From Misgurnus anguillicaudatus (Eukaryota > Chordata > Actinopteri > Cypriniformes > Cobitidae), in assembly GCF_027580225.2 (NCBI RefSeq), contig NC_073340.2:16128001-16192000 (forward strand): DNA of 64,000 nt. Reading direction: 5' to 3'. Every line of letters begins with the position of its first letter. The stretch's first letter is position 1. This document shows, one piece after another, positions 1-12,971 of the stretch. Made by a program: the position numbers and the translations under genes. A model generated the notes under the pieces. That model searched no databases. It was not told where the DNA came from and worked only from the letters and a program-made list of their open reading frames with translations.

Positions 1-1149
1 GCAAAGTGTTAATCTCATTTGTGTGTGTTGAGCAGAGGTGTGCCTCACAAGGGCACTTTTTTGCACGTGAATAGTGTTCTGCACACTTGCATGACACTTC
101 ATGACAGATCTATTACCACTATAAAAAAAATCTGGCTGTGGGCCAGATATTATTGCTGATAGGGCAGTTTATGCCCACGGGCTGCCTGTTGCCACCCCTG
201 GCATATACGTTTTTTTAGCAGATGATAAGGAAAGTTTGCATACAAATAAGCTAATAAGCAAATTTTGTGTTCAGTAATTTACTCTTGTCCCAAATAGCCA
301 TGCAAGAAGCAGGATAGTATACAGTCCAAACTTTGACTAGCAACCAATGATTGCGCAGAATAGTGAATCCAGTGAAACACAAAATGACTTTAGGCTTTAA
401 AATTCTTAAAGCGCTCAGATAAAAATGCCTTCTTGCATTCTGTGTATCTGTTTGATCACCCTCATGTCAACCCTAGGCCATGTTTTTTTTTCTGTTGTAC
501 ACAAAAGTATAAAGAGCATTTGTAGGGATAAGAGCCAAAGGAAAAAGATGAAAAACATAACCAAAACACAAAAAGTGCAACTTTAATCATTTAATGTACA
601 CTAGTAAATCACTAGTGTTTGCGTTACCTGCTTTATATTAGGTACTTTTTGCAGCTTGTTTACAAAACCCTAAACCTATCATTATTATATAACAATGTTG
701 ATGTGCCAGAGGAGAACTGTCCCTCCCAGCTCAGTCTGGTTTCTGAGTTTTGGTTCCTTGCCACTGCCGCCTCTGGCTTACTCAACTAGAGTTTGCCGAT
801 ATTGGATCAAGGTATTAATTTACAAATGTCACTTAATATAATGGACTCTTTTTATCTTTGCCGTACGTCTCTGCTCTGATTCAATGCAATGTTGTGAAAA
901 GTGCTATAGAGATTAATTGGAAATCAACTTGGAAATCTTGCTTGGAAAAGACTGCACAAGGCATATGGACCACTTTTATGGTGATTTAATGTTTATTTTT
1001 GCAGCCCTAGTCATCATAAACTTTGGTTTAAAAGAATCCTAGTTTGAAATGACATGAGGATGAATACATGTTTTTGACTATTGCTTTAAGACAGCTAAAG
1101 TGCTCATTTTACTTCTATGTAGGTCCTACGGCATAGCCTCTACGGTTTT
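1..1149. other. hectd2 intronic sequence, nothing recognised
   Basis: AT-rich sequence with no long open frame, no exon matching the missing end of hectd2 on either strand, and no clear repeat structure. It should be part of the intron following exon 18, or sequence beyond it. Confidence 0.5.
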
Positions 1150-1571
1150 AGGGGTGCACCGATAAATGCAGATATACTAATAATACGTGGCCGATAACTA
1201 TTCTTAATCGCGCAGCAGATATTATTCACAGCTGTTTCATGGACTACAGCTTTGGATTAGTAAGTCTTTATCAATCTGAAATCACTGTTAGTTTATAACA
1301 TGTATTTGAAAAGGCAACACTCGTCAAACATAATCATTATACATATTGTTTATAATCAAGAAAATACCTGAAAAGGTTTGAATAACAGCAATATAAATAT
1401 ATCCTTAAGCCATTTCCTGGAGCTGCGTGTCGTAGGTATGGTTCTTCATCTGCAGCGCATATTGAGTTTTTGCACGAGAGCGACCTCTGGTTTTTGGATG
1501 TAGCGGCATTTCACCGTAATTCATTGAGAAGCAAAGCAAGCATCATCGGCCGATATATCGGTGCACCCCTG
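1150..1571. mobile_element. Non-autonomous hAT MITE, copy 1 of 3
   Basis: 422 bp bounded by inverted ends (AGGGGTGCACCGATA at left, its complement at right) and by the perfect 8-bp duplication ACGGTTTT at 1142-1149 and 1572-1579. An 8-bp duplication is typical of hAT transposons. The interior matches the elements at 39386-39816 and, inverted, 55511-55938 (for example GCAACACTCGTCAAACA and ACAGCAATATAAATAT). No transposase frame. Confidence 0.88.
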
Positions 1572-1871
1572 ACGGTTTTCATATATACTTCTACGTCTTC
1601 GTCTGTGTCGACATTCAATTACACATGCAGACCACTAGTAGGCAGTATCCACACGTATAACCCACAGTAGCAGTGCAACAGCCAAGGAAGAAGCCAGTCG
1701 AAAAGACCAGCAGTATAGACAGCGACTTTTGTTGCAGTATGAGTTCAATCACTCCTTCAATTGGCCGATCTTACCGTCGCAAGCGGAAATGCCTATGAAG
1801 AAATGTGACGCACATTTTTTACATGATGGTAGGGGTTCTAGTGGACCAATCACAGTGCTTGCGGTCCGCGC

Positions 1872-3165
1872 TAGTGATGCGCGGGTCGTCTCGTAACCCG
1901 CGGGCCCCGCGGGTAACCCGCGGGTCGGGTTGGGGCGGGTAAAGAAATTGTAACTTTAATGCGGGGCGGGTTGGGGCGGGTCATTAAAAACAAAATTAAA
2001 AAACTGATATGTTGCGTCTAATTCCCTGTAGCATATATCTTAAATATTTGGGAATATATATTTTTACATTTAATTACGTTCTTTGATAAGGTTAAATTAC
2101 GTAGGCCTATGTGGCAACGTAACTTCCGCAACGTAACTTGCGCAACGTAACTTGATATCCCCAAACCTTTGACGTCACGGAAGCGCCAAGTAGCTCCCGC
2201 TGCCAGCCACAACAACAAAACAAACGGAGAATTAAAAGATGAAAGACGATCTGCAGGAGAAATTAAGGTAGGGAATTTGTGAATAGATAATACAAATGCT
2301 GCTTTTTTGTGTGGTGATCTACTTTTAAAATGATAAAGCCGACAAGTTCTACATGCTAAAAACACTTTAAATGCGTGGACTATACTGCATCTCTACATTG
2401 GATTTAGGGATGTCACCATTACTCTATTTTCTTGAGGAGTTAAAAAAAAATCCTGGAGCACATGTCGAGTACGGTTTAAAATAGCGGAGATTTAGTGAAA
2501 CAAACTTGAAGGAAAATTACAATAGTATCAGAAGCATCAGCACAACGCTGCCCATCTCTCTCTCTCCCTCGTTCGCTCGCTCTCGCGTGCTTCAGCTCGT
2601 GCATGAAAGCAAAAGAATGCGATGCAATTGCATGCTTGTAAATTTCGGAAGTTTACACGACTGAGCTGCAGCGGCAGGCATAAGATTTATAAAAACACAT
2701 ATGAGAAGAAAGGCACAGCAACTCAAAAAGACTTAAGTGTTTCACAATTACTCATAATGCCAATTTTCCCGTGGAGGCATGGAGCAGCATGAGAATACAC
2801 AGTTGACTTTTGTGCGATCTACCGGCATTGCCTTTGCGATCGATGTATTGGACACTCCTGGTTTATCATTATCCTATCTCTAGATTAATATGACCATACT
2901 GGTTTCTATGGCTCATTGGTGTATGTTGTTGCCAGTTTACAGGGCGATGTAATCTAATGGCTGTTTCCAAGCACTCTTAGGCTGAAATAAAGCCTCTTTT
3001 TATTTACATTAAAAATGCCTAATATGTCTATTTTAATGGTCGCGGGCGCGGGGCGGTGCGGGATGTAAAAATAGATACAGTGTTGCGGTGCGGGTTGGGG
3101 CGGGCCAAATATTTCATAAAAGCGGGACCCGCGGGTTGGAAAAAACGCTGACCCGCGCATCACTA
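1872..3165. mobile_element. hAT-type element with GC-rich ends
   Basis: 1294 bp with inverted ends TAGTGATGCGCGGGTC / GACCCGCGCATCACTA and a perfect 8-bp target duplication GTCCGCGC at 1864-1871 and 3166-3173. Both ends carry arrays of CCCGCGGG/GGGGCGGG, which contrast with the AT-rich interior. No long open frame is left, so it is non-autonomous. Confidence 0.9.
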
Positions 3166-3173
3166 GTCCGCGC

Positions 3174-4320
3174 AAATCGGACACATTGTTAAAATTTTGG
3201 CAAGGTGTGCGTCAGTCTCAAGCGTGCTGCACAAGCCCTGAAAAGTGAAGCCAAAACGTCTCGATTGTCCCCCAGTAACAGGTCCCAGTATAGGTCATAA
3301 ACCCCGCCTCCCCATGTTATTCAATGGGAATAGAGACCAACTAAAAAAAAAGCTGGTTTCTGTCATTTATTGTAGTTTTTAACACGCTGATGTAAATTCA
3401 AATGTTTGTTTTTAAAATAAGTTTTTGTTTAGTTAGTTATTTAATGATATAAAAACGGTGGTGTCACGTCATGATTGACAGCTGTGATATCGTGTGTTAT
3501 GCAAATTCTACGAGAGGGAAGGCGGGGTCTTGATTTTGCGGCTTTACTTCCTGCTCGCTACTGCGCAGACTCAAGACCCAAGATGTCAGCGCCGTATCGG
3601 ACACTGGCGGCTTTACTTTTCACCAATGGAAGAGAGAGAACAGGCCGCGGTCTATCTTTTTTTACAGTCTATGGTCAGTCTACGCAGAGCAGCGGCGTAG
3701 AAGCTACGCACGAGTATAAATTGCCCTTAACACCTAAATCAAGACTTTCTTTTGATTTTCATTGGTGCATGGGGTGTGACATCAAACAGCATTGCTTTCT
3801 CATTCAGAACAAGTTCAATAAAATCACTTTAAAATCACAAAATTAAGTTTTGCAATAAAAAACAACGTTTGAAAGCCACATCCTTAGAATCTGTCAAGAA
3901 GCTATAAATAAAAAAAGCTTTGCCAAGATATGCATCAATAAAAACACAATTGAGGCTTCTGCACACAAATACATGCACTGTAATTAAAGTGCAATTAAAA
4001 TGATTCATAAAATCTCATAGTGATAAGCTATAAAAACACATGGAGGAGAGCATATTACTTACAAACACTTCATAAGCAAATTCTGCACAAAAAACACATC
4101 TTTGTTCAGATTTTAATTGACATGCTAAACAGCATGGAAGACTTGCAATTTTCAAACGGTCCCTATTTATTCATTAAATACGACCTTGAAGGTTCTCTAA
4201 CTGCCGGTAGCTGTACAGCCTGGGTACGCTATGAACACTGAACAAACAAAGAAGGCCCAATAACAAAAAGCCTTGCCAACAGAGGGGGAAGGGACAGACC
4301 AATACACAGATCCAGCCTTT

Positions 4321-4322
<2 letters not shown>
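3174..4322. other. Intronic sequence with repeat-like segments, no gene
   Basis: Contains a segment (about 3280-3330, CAGTATAGGTCATAAACCCC) that reads like a common fish interspersed repeat. A 123-codon frame at 3475-3846 shows no domain I recognise and no match to hectd2. I assign no gene here. Confidence 0.4.

Positions 4323-4394
<72 letters not shown>
4323..4394. repeat. (CA)n microsatellite
   Basis: About 72 bases of uninterrupted CA. It creates artefactual open frames of alternating His-Thr and Cys-Val on the two strands. Confidence 0.97.
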
Positions 4395-4397
<3 letters not shown>

Positions 4398-4619
4398 CGG
4401 TCCTCAGACCCGGTCCTCGTCTCTGAAACTCTTTTTGTCTGAGAGTCACTTAGAATATTCTAGCACTTGCTGAACAACAACATAAGCTGTTACAAATGAA
4501 AAAAAAACTTCAGTTGTTCATCATGTTCAGCTTTTCTTGGCAATCTGCAATTCCTCATTGTTTACAATGCAATAAGGATTTTGACAAAACTGAATCAAAA
4601 ATGATTTGGCAAAACTTAC

Positions 4620-4726
4620 CATGAGGGCATTGGAGGCGCATACACTATGAAAACCATGATAAAAAGCAGCAAACTGTCTGTAGATGGACTTATTCAGCAG
4701 GAAGTCAACATAGAGCTGGACGTACT
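4620..4726 (-). CDS. hectd2: hectd2 coding exon 18 (last one in window)
   Basis: 107 nt: [20 protein letters not shown] then [16 protein letters not shown]. Acceptor TGTACAG, donor ATG|GTAAGT, phase 0. No exon encoding the next expected block (the C-lobe with the catalytic cysteine) was found further left. Confidence 0.95.
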
Positions 4727-7700
4727 CTGTACAGGGACGAACAGATCAATCATTCAGTGATCGGAAAGACAATGAGGTGATTCATGTTCACCGTATAAGC
4801 CAGCGGTTCTTAAACTTAGGGTGCAAGTTGGTGCCAAGGGGCCCAGTTTTATAAAATACATTAGTTTGTCATAAATTCTGTGTAATTAAATCTCAGGTTA
4901 CTAACCAAAGCACTACATTGTATCATTTAAAATGTTTTATTTAATTACATTTGTAAGTTTGAGATTGTTTTATGTCATGAGTTTTCTTTGGGGTAGCAAA
5001 GGGATGCACCCTACACAAGGGTGGCGGACCCAAAAAGTTTGAGAACCACTGGTTTAAGGGACACTCCACTTTTTAAAAAAAATATGCTCATTTTTCAGCT
5101 CCCCAAGAGTTAAACATTTGATTTTTACCGTTTTGGAATCCAGTTAGCTGATTTTCGGGTCTGGCGCTAGCACTTTTAGCATAGTTTAGCACAAGCCATT
5201 GAATCTGATTACACCATTAGCATCGCGCAAAAAAAAAACCCCAAAGAGTTTCGATATTTTTCCTATTTAAAACTTGACTCATCTGTAGTTACATTGTGTA
5301 CTAAGACCGAAAGAAAGTTGCGATTTTCTAGGCAGATATGGCCTAGCCTGGCTCCGCCCTCCGACGTGCTTCCGCTTAATTTTTATTTCGCTTCAGCAGT
5401 ACGTCTGGGATTGCTCTGTAGAGTTTCGTTTTCTCCTGCAAAAATCTGCAGGACCAATCAGCAAACAGATGGGGGTGGCTAAGAACGATGACGTTGAGGT
5501 CGTGCGTCAGTTTGAGTTGTAGTTCAGTAATGGCAGCGGAGAAAGACGTGAGAAAAGCTATTCGGTCCGTTGTTGCAAAACTGCCGAATATACAGAAGTT
5601 AAAGCGGGAGCAAGAACCAGGTTTGCTAAGTTTTGTTTGTCTGATTATTCTGACTTGTTGTTTCCAGACGGTTTTGTTGCATGATATACGTCACAACCAC
5701 ACGTTAGCGATTGGCTTTGGCAGATCCTGAGTGACTCTGGGCAGATCCAATAGTTTTAAACTTCAGCAATGGACCCTCATTAACGGAAGTTACGCTTTGC
5801 AATTGAGAGTGGCCAGACTCTCTGTACAAATGAAATGAATGTACGAGAGTCTGGTTGGACCAGGCTAGATATGGCCAGGAACTATACTCTCATTCTGGCG
5901 TTATCATCAAGGACTAGTTCAATGCTAATGGTCTAATCAGATTCAATGAATTGTGCTAAGCTATGCTAAAAGTGCTAGCGCCAGACCTGAAAATCAGCTA
6001 AATGGATTCCAAAATGGTAAAAATCAAATGTTTAACCTTAGGGGAGCTGGAAAATGAGTATATTTTTTAAAAAGTGGAGTGTCCCTTTAAGCCAATAAAT
6101 CTTCCATACATTTTAACTCAATCATTGCTCACCTTTTCGGTTTAAGTTGGTTACAGGAATCTTGTCTCCTCCTGGTTTCAGATTATATGACTTGACCACA
6201 CCAAGCTCTTCCTGAAAAACCTACAAACCATCCACAAGCTTTATCTTTTTGTTCAAATACAGAATGTATGCTTCTTAAAAATAAATATATATGAAGGTTT
6301 CAGTGTGTACTGTATGTAGATCATGTTTAGTGCAGTAGGGACTCACCTGAAAAGTTGTATAGAAGTCCTCCTCGACATTTCCTTCATAACTGAGGAGTTC
6401 CCCTAGACCATGGGCAAGATCCTAAAGTGTTGAAACAAGCAAATGAATTGATCTTTTAAAATAATGCAATAAATAATTACTAAAACTATATACGGACACC
6501 ATTATAAAACCATCCTGCGTCGAATTAGTTACGTTGTAGAGAAAATTATCTGTGCGACTATAAAATAATACATTTGAAAGATCAAACGCTGTGGAAATCG
6601 CATATTTATTATTCTACAAAGTAGCTCAGAGACTCCGCATCCACATCACCTTTGAAAACAAATTGGAGCAGGGAACCAAACAAGGCCCAAAGGCAGTTAT
6701 ATAAGCAAGGAGGATGCCAGAGACCCTTAAAACACAACATCTGGCTCTTTTAAATCTGACTGTGCAGTAACACAAGATGGAAGGAAAATAAACACCACAG
6801 TTGAACTTAACTACTGTAACTGAAGACACTTTGTAGAAATGCACTCAGCCAGTAAATATTATATTTCAGCATATTACTTGGTGTTATAGAGGCACAGACG
6901 TGCACTACAGAAGAAAAAGCTGATATTGGGCGCCATCTGCTGGACAAATATGGTCATTATAAGATTTAGGAACAAGCTATTGTACTGATTCTGTGGGACA
7001 TGTTGTTATTAAAATTTCTTATGAATTAATAAAAAATAAGATAAACAACATTCATTATTATATAAACAAATATATTTAACCATGCCAAGGTCAATGAAAA
7101 AAGGACGTGTGTTTGAGGATCTGTTATGAGAAATACGACAATACTTTAAAATAAGGATGTATTTGTTTGCTTGCATTAGTTAATGCATTAGCTACGGTAA
7201 ATTCATTGTCAGTTCATGTTAACATTAACTAATGTTAACAAGTGCAACCTTACTGTAAAGTGCTACGAGAATATTTCCTGGTTTTAAAAATTTCCCAATT
7301 TCTTCAAAAATAAAAATAACTATAAAGAGACATTCAGTATTATTCATTTTTTCTTGTATACTGTGAACAGGTTTTGTAAGGTTAAGCAGCTGAAATGGAC
7401 AAAAACAACAAAGCCCTTACAGTGAGATTCACAGGACAAGCATCCCTTTACCAGCTTAGCTGACAGACAGCCGAACGGTATTGCTATGGTCCTCAGTACA
7501 ACCATCCCAACCTTATTAATGCCAGACCACCAGACAACAGGAGTATGTGAGCCAGTGACAGATGGGTGTGTGCTATTTCAATTTTTAACCCCAGTGCCTC
7601 AATGTTTTTCTACCAGTCATCCATGGAGCTTATTTTACATTACTGCTATTATTTTACATTACTACTATGCAACTCCCGTTTCTATAGCATCAAATTACAA

Positions 7701-10700
7701 GCTAAAATGCAACCTATTTTATCTATTTTATAGTATTTGAACACCCTGCTATTTTGCAAGTTCTCTCACTTATAAATCATGGAGGGGTCTGAAATTGTCA
7801 TTGTAGGTGCATGTCCACTGTGAGAGACATAATCTTCAAAATATATGATTTTTTAACTATTTATTTGTATGATATATCTACAAATAAGCATTTGAACACC
7901 TGTCTATAAAGACCTGTTAGTCTGCCTTTAAAATGTCCACCTCCACTCTATTTATTATCCTAAATTAGATGCACCTGTTTGAGGTCGTTAGCTCGCATAA
8001 AGACACCTGTCCACCCCATACAATCAGTAAGAATCCAACTACTAACATGGCCAAGACCAAAGAGCTGTCCAAAGACACTAGAGACAAAATTGTACACCTC
8101 CACAAGGCTGGAAAGGGCTACGGGGAAATTGTCAAGCAACTTGGTGAAAAAAGGTCCACTGTTGGAGCAATCATTAGAAAATGGAAGAAGCTAAACATGA
8201 TTGTCAGTCTCCCTTGGACTGGGGCTCCATGCAAGATCTCACCTCGTGGGGTCTCAATGTTCCTAAGAAAGGTGAGAAATCAGCCCAGAACTACACGGGA
8301 GGAGCTGGTCAATGACCTGAAAAGAACTGGGACCACCGTTTCCAAAGTTACTGTTGGTAATACACCAAGAAGTCACAGTTTGAAATCAGGCATGGCACGG
8401 AAGGTTCCCCTGCTTAAACCAGCACATGTCCAGGCCCGTCTTAAGTTTGTCAATGACCATTTGTATGATCCGGAGGAGTCATGGGAGAAAGTCATGTGGT
8501 CAGATGAGACCAAAATACAACTTTTTGGTCATAATTCCACTTAACGTGTTTGAAGAAGAAGAATGATGATTACCATCCCAAGAAGACCATCCCTACTGTG
8601 AAGCATGGTGGTGGTAGCATCATGCTTTGAGGGTGTTTTTCTGCACATGGGACAGTGCGACTGCACTCTATTAAGGAGAGGATGACCGGGGCCATGTATT
8701 GCAAGATTTTGGGGAACAACCTCCTTCCCTCAGTTAGAGCATTGAAGATGGGTCGAGGCTGGGTCTTCCAACATGACAATGACTCGAAGCACACAGCCAG
8801 GATAACCAAGGAGTGGGTCTGTAAGAAGCATATCAAGGTTCTGGCGTAGCCTAGCCAGTCTCCAGACCTAAACCCAATAGAGAATCTTTGGAGGGAGCTT
8901 AAACTCTGTGTTTCTCAGCAACAGGCCAGAAACCTGACTGATCTAGAGAAGATCTGTGTGGAGGAGTGGGCCAAAATCCCTCCTGCAGTGTGTGCAAACC
9001 TGGTGAAAAACTACAGGAAACGTTTGACCTCTGTAACGGCAAACAAAGGCTACTGTACCAAATATTAACATTGACTTTCTCAGATGTTCAAATACTTATT
9101 TGCAGCTGTATCATACAAATAAATAGTTGTACATTGTGATTTCTGGATTTTTTTAGATTATGTCTCTCACAGTGGACATGCACCTACGATGACAATTTCA
9201 GACCCCTCCATGATTTCTAAGTGCGAGAACTTGCAAAATAGCAGGGTGTTCAAATACTTATTTTCCTTACAATATAATATATAAAACTTATGTTGTTTTT
9301 GTTACTTTTTATTATAGGTCATGTTATAGGGGCATTTTTTTTAAATATGCACACTTCTTGTATCCAGTACTTTGCCTTTTAATAACTGAAAACTCATATT
9401 TTCTTTTATTTAATGTTTTGAAAACAATTGCATTTTTTTAATGTTTTGAAAACTATACACGTTGCATGTGTATAGTTCAACTATGAATATTGCACAAAAA
9501 AAGTGCAAGTGTAAATAATCAACACATGTATTTTTCTATGGCACTAACTGTATTGCAGAGCTCTTAAACTTCTTTTGTTTATAACTGTTTAACTTTCACA
9601 AATTGTTACATTTCAAGTATTTACAACATATAAGTCTTCTCCTAATAATTGTAAACTACATTCGGACTCGACTCTCGGAGTTCGCCCCCTAGTGGCAGTC
9701 GTAATGAAATTTCAGTTTAATCGTAAATCCATGTCAACATGGGAGAGAAGCTCATTCCAGCGCCTTTAATCTATGAATATATTTACAGTTAATAATTCAC
9801 TTATCAATTGTTTTTAAAGGAATGAAGTGTTAGTGATAAATTTAGGACTAATAATTTTTACCTTGCACACAGTGTTTTGATTGGAACATACTGAAATACA
9901 TCACTTCTGGTCTACATGTGAAATGTGGTGTAGACCCACAAGTATTTTTTTTAATGCATCCAAAGCTCAAACTGGATCCAATAATTATGCACCCGCAGAC
10001 AACTGCCGCCCCACGCAGCCCCCTTACGATTCGCTTTTCGATTTATCAGCCGTCATTTCTCACATACAGTGGAAAGGTAAAAGTAATCACGCTGATTTTA
10101 ATCAGACAAAGATAAATAAAAAAACATTAAACGCTTGTAATTTACCCATGTGTGATTGACAAATGCACATCACCATGTGACTGAATGTGATATTACGGCA
10201 TGTGGTGCGTCACAGCTTGTGTACATACGGGCATAACCTGCTGAAGGTCTTCCAGGGTGAGGGTCGCCATGCCGACGGGAGTGTCGAGGTCACACGGTAC
10301 AATCGGCGGGGTCAGCAGCTTCTTGTAGACGCAGGGAGGGAAGCGGATGTCCAGTGTGATGCTGTTGTACACAGCCAAGCCCATGAGCTGACAGTTGGGT
10401 TAAGTGTGCACAGCTGTGAACATTCACTGTGTCTACACTACACACACATACACACATCTCAAACTTTCTGTTACACAATAGCCCTATCCAAAACCAAAGA
10501 CGGGTGCCTTGCTGCCCAGACAGTCAATAACTTAACAGGCAGCATTTTTCTATGAAGGCACCTTTCCCGGAAACTGGCTTCAGGCTTCCCAGGCACCGTA
10601 ACGCAACGTCTAAAGATTTAAAACAAATACAAGTGAGATAACCAAGCAAATATTTAATGACGTCAGTTCTTAATTTTCGAATCCAAACAGGATCATAATT

Positions 10701-12937
10701 TTGGTTTAGAAGATTTATAAATGAATCAAGGTCTTTTAGACCCTCGAACGGACAGACAACACTTTTATTCCTCTCATTTCTAGACCAACTGCACGCACAG
10801 GATTGTGGGATTTAAGGCAGCAATTGGAAATTACAGTATTTAACAACTGATAATGTGGGTAAAATAACAGAAACACACAAGCTTTTGACATTCCTACTGG
10901 CAATAAAGGAGAAATGTTTACTGACAAAGACTAAAAGCCAATTTGCTTTTAAATCAAATCCAGACGGGACATCGGGCAAGCTTATTAAAAGTTGTATAGT
11001 GGATTTAAATAACACAGAAACTAAATAAGCATTATATATATATATATATATATATAATGATCGATATAGATGACGAGTATGTAACAAAAGGTACGTTTAC
11101 ATGCAACCAAATAATCCGTTTGGAATCATATTGATGGCTCAATCGTATTGAAAAGTTTTCATGTAAACACCAATACGATTGAGGACAATCTGTGATCCGA
11201 TCAGCAGGAGAAAAGTACGCATGTAAACGCGTGAATCGTAGTATTTTCTAAATCGGATGCAAAAATACCCTGTGCACATGCGCAGAACATTTGTGCTCCG
11301 AAATTCGCGTATATTTACCTCTTATATCAGATGATTCTCATCACAGAAACACGCAATAGCATCACCCATTATTAAGGTAACGTTAATGGTCACGTGGTGT
11401 ACACGGGATGTAGGCTACTAAATTCTGCAGCATTTATGTGTACTTTTAAAACATTAGGCTACTTAAAGCCACACCATGTAATTTTTCAACCTTCATAATA
11501 CATTTTCAAGACTGTTGTGATAGTACATCGACTTTAAATAGGTTGAATGACATGTCTACAATAGCCTGACGGGGTCTGTATTGCTTTTACTCGTACTTTA
11601 AAACTTAAGGTTTCTGGTAATAACCAGAGCACAAAAAAAACTACAAAATTCGACTGCTTTACGGCATATGTCACTTCCTCCACACAATTTGTTTTTTAAC
11701 TATTTACGATTAACTAAGTATTATAGTCAACTTTATAATTGTTAATATTCTGAAATAAGACAGTCTTGATGACGTATGCAGATTAGAAATATGACATCCT
11801 GAGGCTGCAACCTTCAGACTGAGAAATGGCTTCTGCCACGAGTTCCTCATCAGAAAGTTGTAACATGACTGCATTTCTCCCTGATGCCTCAAAATGTCGA
11901 TCGTTTAGCGTTTTAAAGGTTTAGTTTTTGGTTTAGTTTTAAGGTTGGCCAGTTCTTTTCCTTTGCGACAGTGCTGTGGCGCTTGTGGCCTATAGGGGCG
12001 CTATGCGTGAAAAATACATGTATTGCGCCCCCTAGTGGCCAAAAAGTTCCGCGGTGTGCCTTTAAAGTAATAAAATAGCATTGTGCCTATTGAAAAGTGT
12101 GTTTTCATTAACTATATCTGAAAACTTCTTAAGAACAACTTTCTTCAACTCAGTTTTGACTTTTATCCAAAGATAAAGCGTGAACTCGACGAGAGATGCT
12201 GTCTGCAGCACAGCGTTGCCAAGTCCTCAGTTTTTTTTCGAGTTTAGATTTGGGATCAGTTTTTTTTTCTGCGGGTTAAATATTAAATGCTTTTGTTGCT
12301 TATTATTGATATTTGGGCTGTGAATAGTCATTGGGATTCTTTTGGGCTAGTTTTGAACGTACAGATTCTATATATAATGTACATGTAAACGAACATTTAA
12401 ATCAGATTGCAATGTTGAGGGTGCATGTAAACTATAACATGTATAACATGTAAAATATCATCGTAACCTTCAATCGTATTACATTCCGTCGGATTGACAA
12501 TATGTTGTGCATGTAAACATACACAAAATTAAAATACCTGTATCTATTGAAACCTAAAGATGGAGCTGATGAGATGTGAAAACCTAAACCTACAGTATAG
12601 CCTTCTGCTCCAAGAATTTAGGCCACCACCAGATTTTCTCAGTATTTACTGTCACCTCTTTTGGCACTAAGCACATCTTGAACTTATTTGAGGATGCTGA
12701 AGTCCTGAAGTCTTTAAATTTGATAGGCCCTATGATATTTGCCAATAACCGCTACTAAGCTCATCCCACAGCCTATAGTAGCACCATAAGTGCGTGAAAG
12801 AACACCCAACAGGTGTACAATACATTGAGAGGAAAATGTGAAAAGCAATGCCTGTAAGTACTTTCAGCTGTAGCTGACAACTCGACTCCATGTGCTCTCC
12901 ATATGCGTAGTGAAAGTGATGGAAAAAACGCTTCAGC

Positions 12938-12971
<34 letters not shown>

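Noticed and set aside
3475..3846. 123-codon plus-strand frame
   Set aside because: No recognised domain, repeat-like surroundings and an overlapping alternative frame. Not supportable as a gene.
4174..4473. Frames with poly Cys-Val or His-Thr
   Set aside because: They are translations of the (CA)n microsatellite. The same applies to frames over 36152-36192, 38921-38970 and the GA tracts at 12940 and 26551.
10193..10555. 122-codon plus-strand frame over hectd2 exon 15
   Set aside because: Antisense of a conserved coding exon; its openness reflects the codon constraints of the HECT exon on the other strand.
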